Both the position numbers and the translations under genes were made by a program. Positions 1 through 7,808 of a DNA stretch of 64,000 bases are shown here, one piece after another (positions within the stretch are counted from its first letter, which is position 1; every line of letters starts with the position of its first letter). Under the pieces are notes generated by a model that saw only the letters and a list, made by a program, of their open reading frames with translations, was not told where the DNA came from and made no database searches. The stretch spans positions 62,001-126,000 of the forward strand of contig JAEWZX010000042.1 in NCBI GenBank assembly GCA_023394965.1. Direction: 5' to 3'. Source of the stretch: Pseudomonadota bacterium (GTDB taxonomy: Bacteria > Pseudomonadota > Alphaproteobacteria > Sphingomonadales > Sphingomonadaceae).

Positions 1-2
1 GG

Positions 3-1031
3 ATGATCGCTGGCAATGCCTGGCGGGTCTATACCCATGTCTCACAGGACAGCGGCTTGCGGGTGATGGTCGGAGATACGATTGCGATGCGCAGCAGGCT
101 CATCGCCGATCTCATGCGCGGCCTGATCGTTCCGGCCACGATCGGCCTGCTCGCGCTCGCCCTGCTGCTCTGGATCGGGATCGGACAGGGCCTTTCGCCG
201 ATCCGGCGAATAGCTGCGGAGATCGGTGATCGTAGCCCCGAGGACCAGTCTCCGCTCGTGGTCGACCGCGTGCCCGATGAGCTATCCCCGCTGACTCGGG
301 AAATCGATGAGCTGTTCGCGAGGATAGCGCTCCTGCGGGATGGTGAAAGGCGGTTCCTGGCCAGCGCTGCGCATGAAATGCAGACCCCGCTGGCCGGTCT
401 CAAGACGCATGCGGAAATTGCTCTGCGTACCGAGGACGAGAATGCGCGCCGCAAATCGCTGGAGCGCATCAGGCAATCCGTCGACCGCACCACACGCCTG
501 GTTCGTCAGTTGCTGGATCTTGCAAAGGAGCGGTCTGCCAGAGTGCCGGCCACTGAAGCCTCCGCATCGCTCGGTGACGCCTTCGACGAGGTCATCGAGG
601 AGCTGGAGCATCTGGTTGCCGAGCGTAACGCCAGCGTCCAGATAAGCCAGGCGGCCCGGGATTTCGTGGCACCCTTGCCGCGTAATTCACTGGTCATTGC
701 CCTGCGCAATCTGATCGAGAACGCCCTCCTTCACGGTCCAGCGAACAGCGAGGTGCGGGTAGATTCGGATGGTACAGGGTTTTGCGTGCGAGACGCAGGG
801 CCCGGCCTATCGGACAGCGCGAGCCGGGCGATGCTCGAGCCTTTCACGAGGGACCCGGGTTCGAAGGCTCCGGGAAGCGGACTTGGTCTTTCCATCGTCA
901 GTTCTGCGCTCGCGCCCGCCATGCGTCTGCATTTCGAGCGCATCGCCAGCGGATACCGGGTGTGCGTCCTGCCGGCAGAAACACAAGCGCCGTCGGAAGA
1001 GGTCGCGATCGACGCCAGCGAGTTCGCTTGA
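3..1031 (+). CDS. Sensor histidine kinase, QseC/PmrB/TctE-like (5' end outside window)
   Basis: Inner-membrane sensor kinase of a two-component system, cut by the left edge of the window, so the visible start is not the true start. The visible part begins in the periplasmic domain (WRVYTHVSQDSGLRVMVG, as in 2CSK_N sensors). It then has one membrane helix (about residues 38-60), a HAMP-like linker, the H box (FLASAAHEMQTPLAGL, phospho-acceptor His), the N box (LRNLIENALLHG) and G boxes (DAGPGL, GSGLGLSI). The response regulator is expected just upstream, outside the window. PmrA-box-like repeats occur before several genes here, so this kinase is the likely partner of their regulator; that link is inference. 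Confidence 0.92.
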   Translation: MIAGNAWRVYTHVSQDSGLRVMVGDTIAMRSRLIADLMRGLIVPATIGLLALALLLWIGIGQGLSPIRRIAAEIGDRSPEDQSPLVVDRVPDELSPLTREIDELFARIALLRDGERRFLASAAHEMQTPLAGLKTHAEIALRTEDENARRKSLERIRQSVDRTTRLVRQLLDLAKERSARVPATEASASLGDAFDEVIEELEHLVAERNASVQISQAARDFVAPLPRNSLVIALRNLIENALLHGPANSEVRVDSDGTGFCVRDAGPGLSDSASRAMLEPFTRDPGSKAPGSGLGLSIVSSALAPAMRLHFERIASGYRVCVLPAETQAPSEEVAIDASEFA

Positions 1032-1085
1032 GGGTCCATCCACGATGCGCGAGAGGGCCTCGAACCGCCGTCTCGCCGCACCCTC

Positions 1086-1102
1086 CGTAAGGATGCCTTA
1101 AG
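1086..1102 (+). promoter_or_regulatory. PmrA-like direct repeat (site a)
   Basis: CGTAAG-GATGC-CTTAAG: two half-sites 11 bp apart, 50 bp upstream of the nucleotidase start at 1152. It matches four other sites in the window and has the layout of the PmrA box (YTTAAK-N5-YTTAAK) of OmpR-family regulators. The first half-site is the weakest of the five. Confidence 0.55.
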
Positions 1103-1151
1103 GCAGGTTTTGTCTGCACGCGCGCACGAAATCTAAAGAAGGTATTTGCCA

Positions 1152-2741
1152 ATGAACATTCTGCGCACATGCGTAATAGCCATGGCTGCGGCCACTCCCG
1201 CGATCGCGGAGGACGACAGGACGTCGCGTCACTCATCGCCGACGACGATTACCATTCTGCACACGAACGACATCCACGGTCGCCATGCTCCGTTCGAGGC
1301 CGCCCCGGGGGACGCTACCTCGCAAACAGGCGATCCCGGGCGCAGTCCCGCGCAGTTCGACCAGGCAGGTATGGTTGGCGGATTCCAGTATCTGGCGGGG
1401 AAAGTGGGTGAGATTCGCAAGCGCGAGGGTGAGGACAAGGTTCTCCTTCTCGATGCCGGCGATACATTCAGCGACGATTATGTCGGCAATCAGACACGCG
1501 GAGAGGCGATCATATCGCTGATGAACGCGCTGGGTTACGACATGATGGCGCTGGGCAACCACGATTTCGACTACGGAGTCGAGCGCACAAGGGAACTGCA
1601 GGATTTTGCGGACTTCCCGATCAGGGGCGCCAACGTTACCGAAAACGGCGAACCTGTGTTCGGCCAACCCTGGAAAGTTTTCACTGTCAACGGGGTCAGG
1701 ATAGCGATCCTGGCCCTCACCTATCATTCGACCGACAAGACGGCGAGCGCGCAGAGCATTGCCGGACTGACCTATTCGAGCGGCATCGAGGCGACACGCC
1801 GCTATCTGCCTGAAATGCAGCGATCGGCGGATATCGTGATGCTGCTGTCACACCAGGGCACGGCAACCGACCGCAAGCTTGCGCGTGAGCTCGATGGCGT
1901 GGACATCATCGTCGGCGGGCACTCGCACGATATTTTTCGCCAGCCCGAACTCGTTGACGGAACATGGATTGTCCAGGCCATGGCCGACGCGGCAGTCCTC
2001 GGCGAACTGCGCCTGGAAGTCGGCGCGGACAAGAAGCTTCGAAAGGTGACCGGCGCAGCACACCAATTGTGGAACTACCAGATCGAGCCTGATGCAGATA
2101 TCGCCGAACTCATATCCCGGATCGACGAGCCCTTTGCCGAGGCCATGAATGAAGTGCTGGCTTATTCGGCCGACCGAATTCCCCGCGATTATCGCTCGGA
2201 AAGTCCATTCGACAAGATGGTCGGCGAATACATGATCGAAGAAACCGGTGCCGATGTGGCCCTCATGCCGGGCGTGGGGTACGGAATTTCGATCTACCCC
2301 GGCAACGTGACGCGCGACCGTCTTTACACGCTCCTGCCCCACCCTGCGAAACTAGTGACCTTCGAAATGAAAGGCAGCGATCTTCTTGCTGTCCTGGAAC
2401 AAAGCGCGACAAACCAGAATCCGGGAGATCCCATGAAGGTAGTCGGCGGGCTGGTGCAAGCGGCCAATATCGGCTGGACAGTGGATCTTAACCGGCCTCT
2501 GGGCGAGCGCGTAAGCGAGGTGACAGTCGGCAACACACCTATCGAGCGTGAGCGCTGGTACAAGGTCGCGACCAATTCCGGGATGGCGAACGGACTCCAC
2601 CGCTACGATTTCTCCGGCATTCGCGGCAAAGAGGTCCACGAGCGCAGTGTCACACAGCTTGTCGAAGACGTCATGAAGCGCAAGCGCGTGATTTCCCGTC
2701 CGGCGAGCGGATCGACCCGCCTGGTCAAGGTCTACGAGTAA
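1152..2741 (+). CDS. Exported 5'-nucleotidase / cyclic phosphodiesterase family protein (UshA-like)
   Basis: Calcineurin-like phosphohydrolase with a Sec signal peptide (MNILRTCVIAMAAATPAIA), so periplasmic. It has the metal-binding motifs of the family: TILHTNDIHGRH, LLLDAGDTFSDD, ALGNHDFDYG and GGHSHD, followed by a 5'-nucleotidase C-terminal domain (about residues 340-500). The ATG at 1152 is chosen over the TTG at 1146 because AAGAAGG lies 9 nt before it. The C-terminal part also recalls SoxB (for example GDPMKVVGGLVQ), and a SoxB-like relative lies at 12.4 kb, so the substrate could be a nucleotide or a sulfur compound. A PmrA-like box precedes it. Confidence 0.85.
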   Translation: MNILRTCVIAMAAATPAIAEDDRTSRHSSPTTITILHTNDIHGRHAPFEAAPGDATSQTGDPGRSPAQFDQAGMVGGFQYLAGKVGEIRKREGEDKVLLLDAGDTFSDDYVGNQTRGEAIISLMNALGYDMMALGNHDFDYGVERTRELQDFADFPIRGANVTENGEPVFGQPWKVFTVNGVRIAILALTYHSTDKTASAQSIAGLTYSSGIEATRRYLPEMQRSADIVMLLSHQGTATDRKLARELDGVDIIVGGHSHDIFRQPELVDGTWIVQAMADAAVLGELRLEVGADKKLRKVTGAAHQLWNYQIEPDADIAELISRIDEPFAEAMNEVLAYSADRIPRDYRSESPFDKMVGEYMIEETGADVALMPGVGYGISIYPGNVTRDRLYTLLPHPAKLVTFEMKGSDLLAVLEQSATNQNPGDPMKVVGGLVQAANIGWTVDLNRPLGERVSEVTVGNTPIERERWYKVATNSGMANGLHRYDFSGIRGKEVHERSVTQLVEDVMKRKRVISRPASGSTRLVKVYE

Positions 2742-2796
2742 GGCAGACAATGCGCGGCTCGGCGCGCCGCACCGACGCGCCGGGCCATTGCTTGAA

Positions 2797-4995
2797 TCAA
2801 GCGTCAGATGTGAGCTGTTCGTGACGGATAGGCGCTCCATGAGGCCGCGCTTTCCCGACGCGCAGGGAATTGGCGATCGCGAGCATGGAACTGGCTGTCA
2901 TTGTGAGCGCCGCCAGCAGGGGGCTCATCGTGCCCATAACGGCAAGCGGGATCACCATCGCGTTGTAGCCCAGCGCCAATGCGGCATTGCGCCGGCCCGT
3001 AGACCGATATTGGCGTGCAATGACCATGGCCTCACGTACTCGTTCTAGCCCCCCTTCAAGAATTGCCACCGAGGCACTGGCGGTCGCGGCGGCGTGAGCG
3101 CGCTGTACCGAAATCGAGCAGTCCGACGCCGCCATGGCCGGCGCATCGTTGACCCCGTCGCCCACGAAGACAACCGGACGGGCCAGCGCGCGTACCAGAT
3201 CCGCCTTCTCCAGCGGAGAGAGGCTTGCGGCAATCTCCTCCGGTTCCAATCCTACCGCCCGTCCAACGTTGAGCGCCGATGGCAAGGCGTCTCCAGTCGC
3301 CATTTGCAAACGGGCACCATGGCGACGCAGATGACCGATCAGCGGCGCGACGCCAGGATCGACCTGGTCGTCGAGGTATATCTGGCCGACGGCAACGCCT
3401 TCAAGCCTGACCTCGAGCGTTGCTGCGCGCGTCTGGCAGTCACCGTCCGGAGCGATGCCGGCCACCTCGACGGATTTCCCATCCAAGTCCGTCCCGATGG
3501 CCTTGCGCGCAAGGCGCAAGCCCCCTGGACCGTTTGCACCTGCTGCGGCGACAATGGCGCGCGCGATCGGGTGATCGATGCCGGTTTCGGCGCGCGCTGC
3601 AAGCGAGAGCAACTCCCGTGTCGACAAATGCGAGAGACTGACGATCCGCGTCACTTGAAGCGTTCCGGACGTCAGCGTCCCGGTCTTGTCGAAGACGACT
3701 GTTCCTGGCCGGGCCAGCGCGTCGAGAGAGGAAGGATTGGCAATACGCAGACCGCATTTGCGCCCCGCGCCTACCACGGCCAGCGACGCAAGCGGGCGTG
3801 CGATGGCGAGCGCGCAGGGGCAGATTACGATGAGCGTGGTCAGCGCCCGTGCAAGGGCGCCCTCGATGCCGACGCCTTGAAGCAGGCCGAGTCCCAGGGC
3901 AAGCGCCGCCAGTAAGGGCGTTGCGCGCGCGAGCACGGCCAGCACGCTGTCGTCAATCGAGGTCTGCTCTCCCTTTGCGGCCAACTCGAGAGCAACCCGC
4001 CCGCCCATTCGGTCGATCAACCGATCATCGAAGGGGCGTGCCACTTCAAGGACGAGCTGGCGATCGAGATTGAGGCAACCGGCCTCGACCAAATCGCCTT
4101 CCCCGACGCGCAGAGGTGCGGATTCCCCGGTCAGATACGCGGTATTCAGGCGGCTGCGGCCCGCAACAATTCGTCCATCGATAGTTACTTGCGCGCCTGC
4201 AGGCACCCGCACCCTGTCTCCCAGGCCCAGCTCTGAAATCGAGACCGCGGGACCGCCGGATGCGGGCCAGGCCGTTTCCGGTGCTGCAGCTTCCAGTTCG
4301 ATAAGCGCCGCGATCGAGCCTGCCCGCACGCGGGTCTCGATCCACTGTCCGGTCAGGCGCAGGACGATAAGCATCGCCGCTGCGTCGAAATACACACTGG
4401 AGCTGCCGCGCATGAGCTGCAAGCCGGAAATCAGGATCGCGCCGAGGACCCCTCCGGAGATCAAGGTATCGATAGTGTAGCTGCGCAAGCCGAGCGAGCG
4501 CCAGCCCATCGTGAGGATCGCGCGGCCGGCGACAATCACCGGAACCAGACAGGCACCTGACGCCAGAGCGAGCCACCAGGCGGCCGAGGGAGGGACGCCG
4601 CTGCCGAAGTAAAGCACGAATGCAGCCCCCATCGACCACATCGCAAAAAATACGCCGATGGCCAGTCTGTAGGTCAGAACCTCGGTGGCTGCACTGAGCC
4701 GGGCCAGCACCACCGGCAAATGAAAGCGCTCGACCATGCGGTAGCCGGCCGAAGCGATGCAGGCCTCGATCTCGCGAAGCGAGCAGAGGCGAGGATTCCA
4801 GTGCACAAAGGCCGAAGCCGTCAGGTAGTGAACCCCGGCGTCGAGAACACCTTCGAGCTTGCGCAGGCGGTGTTCGAGACCCCGCGCGCATCCCCCGCAA
4901 AACAGTCCGTCGACGGCCAGAAGCTGCCGCGAACCTTTTCCGGTTTCAGCGTCCCGTGCCGGTCCCCAGCAATCTGCCTTCGACGATCTTTCCAT
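2797..4995 (-). CDS. ccoI: Cu+-translocating P-type ATPase, CcoI/FixI-like
   Basis: P1B-type ATPase (732 aa) for copper supply to the cbb3-type oxidase encoded upstream in the same operon. It has an N-terminal metal-binding domain with GLFCGGCARG, the transmembrane CPC motif (VICPCALAIARP), the phosphorylation motif FDKTGTLTSGTL and the hinge GDGVNDAPAMAAS. The start at 4995 (MERSSKAD) has AGGA 8 nt upstream and overlaps the end of the cytochrome gene by 50 nt; a further-upstream ATG at 5097 looks spurious. CcoI proteins are needed for CcoN assembly, which fits the last place in the operon. It is convergent with the nucleotidase gene, 55 bp apart. Confidence 0.92.
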   Translation of the reverse strand: MERSSKADCWGPARDAETGKGSRQLLAVDGLFCGGCARGLEHRLRKLEGVLDAGVHYLTASAFVHWNPRLCSLREIEACIASAGYRMVERFHLPVVLARLSAATEVLTYRLAIGVFFAMWSMGAAFVLYFGSGVPPSAAWWLALASGACLVPVIVAGRAILTMGWRSLGLRSYTIDTLISGGVLGAILISGLQLMRGSSSVYFDAAAMLIVLRLTGQWIETRVRAGSIAALIELEAAAPETAWPASGGPAVSISELGLGDRVRVPAGAQVTIDGRIVAGRSRLNTAYLTGESAPLRVGEGDLVEAGCLNLDRQLVLEVARPFDDRLIDRMGGRVALELAAKGEQTSIDDSVLAVLARATPLLAALALGLGLLQGVGIEGALARALTTLIVICPCALAIARPLASLAVVGAGRKCGLRIANPSSLDALARPGTVVFDKTGTLTSGTLQVTRIVSLSHLSTRELLSLAARAETGIDHPIARAIVAAAGANGPGGLRLARKAIGTDLDGKSVEVAGIAPDGDCQTRAATLEVRLEGVAVGQIYLDDQVDPGVAPLIGHLRRHGARLQMATGDALPSALNVGRAVGLEPEEIAASLSPLEKADLVRALARPVVFVGDGVNDAPAMAASDCSISVQRAHAAATASASVAILEGGLERVREAMVIARQYRSTGRRNAALALGYNAMVIPLAVMGTMSPLLAALTMTASSMLAIANSLRVGKARPHGAPIRHEQLTSDA

Positions 4996-5968
4996 AGTAG
5001 GTGTCCTGACCGTGGTTCGCCGCCGCATTGTCCGCCACGCTGCCCGTCTGTCGCGGATCTCTGGGTCGCTCCTGGCTATCGATGAAGGCTGCGGCATCCC
5101 AAGCTTCCTGGTCCGTCAGCGTGCCGCCCTGCCCCATCGGCATATTGGCTTTGATAAAGGATGCAGCGGTATTGACCCGCGCCATGCCCGCGCCCCAGTT
5201 GTAACTGTTCGGCCCCCAGAGAGGGGGGAACACCAGCTTGCCGTTCAGATCACGCTGCCCTTGCCCGTTACTGCCATGGCAGGCCGCACAATTCTGCTCG
5301 TAAACCTGTGCGCCGCGCTGCGGATCATAGCCAAGCGCGGTTTTTTCGAGTTCCGGATAGCCTTGGCCGGGGAGGCTTTCACCCACCGGCGCCCCGCTCG
5401 CGAGCCAGTGAAAATACATCTGGAGATCCTTGTAAATCGGATGGCCGGCGGGTGGAGGGCCGCCCGAGGGCGAATCCTGACCGTTCATGGAGTAGGTGAA
5501 GCAGCCCCGCAGCCGGTCCTCCATCGTGTTGATCTGTTTGTTCTTCGAGCGGTATTTCGGATATATGACGTAGGCGGCCCACATCGGCGCCGAATTGGGT
5601 TCACGGCCCTTGTCGAGATGACAGCTGGCGCAGGACAATTCATTACCCACGAAGTCGGCGGCATTGGTCTTGGTGTTTACGAACAGCGCCATACCCCGGC
5701 GGATTGCATCTCCATCGGGCCCGTCGGGAATGGACGTTTCGGCGGGAGGGCTGAAATAGGCGGCAGCCATGTCGCTTTCGCGCTCCGAGCTGTTCGTGGG
5801 GTGACTGCCATCGTCGCCGAGAATGCCGAGATCGAAGGCAATCGAGCCAAGAACAAAGAGGCCAGCACCGCCCGCAAGGGCGAGAATGGCGCGCTTGGCT
5901 CCGTCACCTGCCTTGCGCTGCTGCGGACTATCGCCGCCCTCGACGATCCGGCGCTCATTCTGTTTCAT
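4946..5968 (-). CDS. tsdA: Diheme cytochrome c, TsdA-like thiosulfate dehydrogenase
   Basis: 340-aa diheme cytochrome with an N-terminal membrane anchor (about residues 26-48). Two haem sites are visible, CASCH (113-117) and CAACH (227-231). The sequence between them resembles TsdA: INTMEDRLRGCF then YSMNG, with Cys156 where TsdA enzymes carry the active-site haem-ligating cysteine, and downstream FPPLWGPNSYNWGAGMAR. TsdA oxidises two thiosulfates to tetrathionate, or runs in reverse. The start overlaps the preceding stop by 4 nt. Its place between oxidase subunits and the copper ATPase suggests direct electron delivery to the oxidase. Direction and substrate are inferred; a generic cytochrome is the alternative. 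Confidence 0.82.
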   Translation of the reverse strand: MKQNERRIVEGGDSPQQRKAGDGAKRAILALAGGAGLFVLGSIAFDLGILGDDGSHPTNSSERESDMAAAYFSPPAETSIPDGPDGDAIRRGMALFVNTKTNAADFVGNELSCASCHLDKGREPNSAPMWAAYVIYPKYRSKNKQINTMEDRLRGCFTYSMNGQDSPSGGPPPAGHPIYKDLQMYFHWLASGAPVGESLPGQGYPELEKTALGYDPQRGAQVYEQNCAACHGSNGQGQRDLNGKLVFPPLWGPNSYNWGAGMARVNTAASFIKANMPMGQGGTLTDQEAWDAAAFIDSQERPRDPRQTGSVADNAAANHGQDTYYGKIVEGRLLGTGTGR

Positions 5969-7191
5969 CTCTTCACCTCGTCAGCTGTGGTGGCAGGAGC
6001 GGGCACGGGTGGCAGTGTTGCGAGATAATCGGCTACCGCCGCGCGATCGCGATCGTTCAAAGCGTTCGCGATCACATTCATCATCTTCTGGCGAGAATTG
6101 TCGCGCTCGCCCGATACCCATGCCGCAAGCTGCGAAGCGGTGTAAGACGGATGCTGCGCCGCTAGACCGGGAAAGCCCGGAGTGACACCGAAAGCCGATG
6201 GACCGTGGCACGATGTACAGGAGGGAACTCCGATCGACCAGTCACCTGAGAGGACGAGCTCGCGCCCGCGTTCGAGGTTACCGCCAAGAGAAGGTCGAGC
6301 GGTCGACGCCGCGCGCATCGAAGCGTAGTATCGACCGAGTCCCTCACGCTCAGTCTCAGAAAGCGAGCGGGCGACAAGCTCCATATTCTCATTGCGGCGG
6401 CGCCCCTCGGTGTAATCGAGCAGCTGCTTGGCAATATAGTCAGCGGGAAGTCCCGCGAGGCGCGGAACGGTATCGGCACCCTGCCCCCGGTCCCCATGGC
6501 ACGACGAGCAGGACCAGACCTCGCCGCGGCCTTGATTCACCAGTTCGAGAATGCCGGACGATATGCCCATGCCGCCTGCCAGGGGTTTCACTTCCGGCTG
6601 CGGGGAAAGCGAGGAATCGAACCTCGCGGCGATCTCTTGGCCTCCTGCAAACGGACCGGCATCGGCAATCTCGCGCCTGAGAGCCGCTACCCTTTCACCG
6701 GAGATTGCCTGTTTCCGACCCGCGAAGCGCGCCTGCAAATAGGTTGCGAGCCGGGCGATTTCCGCGTTGTCGAGCGCAGAGGCAAAGCTCGGCATATGAC
6801 CGTCAAAGGTTTCATCGCCCACTCTGATTGGTCCGTCGATGCCGCGCAGAAGTATGCTGGCGGTGATTTCCGGTCCCCCGGCGAGAAAGGGCGATTTGTC
6901 CAGCGGCGGAATGGCAAACTCGACCCCCTCTCCGCCGGGCTGGTGGCACGTCGTGCAATTGGCTTCGAACAGCTTGGCACCGGTCAGGCCGAGACCCTGT
7001 TCGCTTTGCGGCGAGAGCACCGTTTCGTCAGCCCGCCCGACAGCGACCGCATAGGAACTCTGATAAAGCAGAACTCCGCCCCAGAGTGCCAGCGCGACCG
7101 CGAACATGATGACGCCGATCGGTATCTGGCGCATCTCCTCGTAGGGTTCGAAGTTCTCGCCCGGACGCGAAGGTTCCTCGGGGCGCGTCAC
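5965..7191 (-). CDS. Membrane-anchored triheme cytochrome c (CcoP-position subunit)
   Basis: 408-aa protein with one N-terminal membrane helix (about 24-43) and three c-type haem motifs: CTTCH (79-83), CSSCH (228-232) and CTSCH (325-329), each within a class I cytochrome domain. It occupies the position of CcoP, directly after CcoO with a 4-nt overlap, but CcoP usually carries two haems and has a different N-terminal region. It probably passes electrons from the TsdA-like enzyme or a soluble cytochrome to CcoO/CcoN. No CcoQ is visible. The role as an oxidase subunit rests on gene order. Confidence 0.8.
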   Translation of the reverse strand: MTRPEEPSRPGENFEPYEEMRQIPIGVIMFAVALALWGGVLLYQSSYAVAVGRADETVLSPQSEQGLGLTGAKLFEANCTTCHQPGGEGVEFAIPPLDKSPFLAGGPEITASILLRGIDGPIRVGDETFDGHMPSFASALDNAEIARLATYLQARFAGRKQAISGERVAALRREIADAGPFAGGQEIAARFDSSLSPQPEVKPLAGGMGISSGILELVNQGRGEVWSCSSCHGDRGQGADTVPRLAGLPADYIAKQLLDYTEGRRRNENMELVARSLSETEREGLGRYYASMRAASTARPSLGGNLERGRELVLSGDWSIGVPSCTSCHGPSAFGVTPGFPGLAAQHPSYTASQLAAWVSGERDNSRQKMMNVIANALNDRDRAAVADYLATLPPVPAPATTADEVKR

Positions 7192-7808
7192 TCGCGAGGC
7201 TCCCGGCTTTCATACCCGTAGTCGCGAACCGAATCCTCACCCGCGGGCATCGTGCGGTCGAGCGCCAGCAGGTAGGCCACGAGATCCTCGGCATCCTGCG
7301 TGGCTACAACGACACCCTGGTCGGGCGCATCATCCTTCGGGAGCGCGACGACGACATCCCCCGGTTCTGCCTCCGGTTTCACCTCGAACAGGTAGGGATA
7401 GGCGGGCATGATGCTCCAGTCGAAGATGGCGCGCGGTTGATAGAGATGCGTGAGGTGCCAGTCCCTGCTCGGAAGGCGAGCGCCGACGTTCAGCAGGTCG
7501 GGTCCGGTGCGCATGGTGCCAAGCTGGTGGGGACGATCGTAGACATAATCGGAGGCGACCGCGGCCCGGCCCCAGCCGCGCTGGGCATCGGGTGCCTGCT
7601 CGGGGCCACGCGGCTGCTGGCTGTGGCAATACACGCACCCCTGCTCGACATAGACCTCACGACCCCGCAGCTCCTGCTGCGTATAGGGTTGCAGGCCCGG
7701 CGTTCCTTCGAGCGGCCTGATCTGCGCGGCTGGCGCAATGACCAGAAGCACGGTCGCGAAGGCCAGGATACCAAGAGCAAGCGTGGCCAGAGGAACAATG
7801 CGGTTCAT
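7188..7808 (-). CDS. ccoO: cbb3-type cytochrome c oxidase subunit II (CcoO)
   Basis: 206-aa monohaem cytochrome with an N-terminal membrane anchor (about 5-27), haem motif CVYCHSQQPRGPEQ (CxxCH at 58-62) and the CcoO signature regions WGRAAVASDYVYDRP, LGTMRTGPDLLNVG and WSIMPAYPYLF, which supplies the Met ligand. It passes electrons to CcoN. Start and stop overlap the neighbours by 4 nt (ATGA), showing translational coupling. Confidence 0.95.
   Translation of the reverse strand: MNRIVPLATLALGILAFATVLLVIAPAAQIRPLEGTPGLQPYTQQELRGREVYVEQGCVYCHSQQPRGPEQAPDAQRGWGRAAVASDYVYDRPHQLGTMRTGPDLLNVGARLPSRDWHLTHLYQPRAIFDWSIMPAYPYLFEVKPEAEPGDVVVALPKDDAPDQGVVVATQDAEDLVAYLLALDRTMPAGEDSVRDYGYESREPRE

Noticed and set aside
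4859..6028. 389-codon plus-strand frame opposite the TsdA-like gene
   Set aside because: Antisense to a gene with two haem motifs and intact domains.
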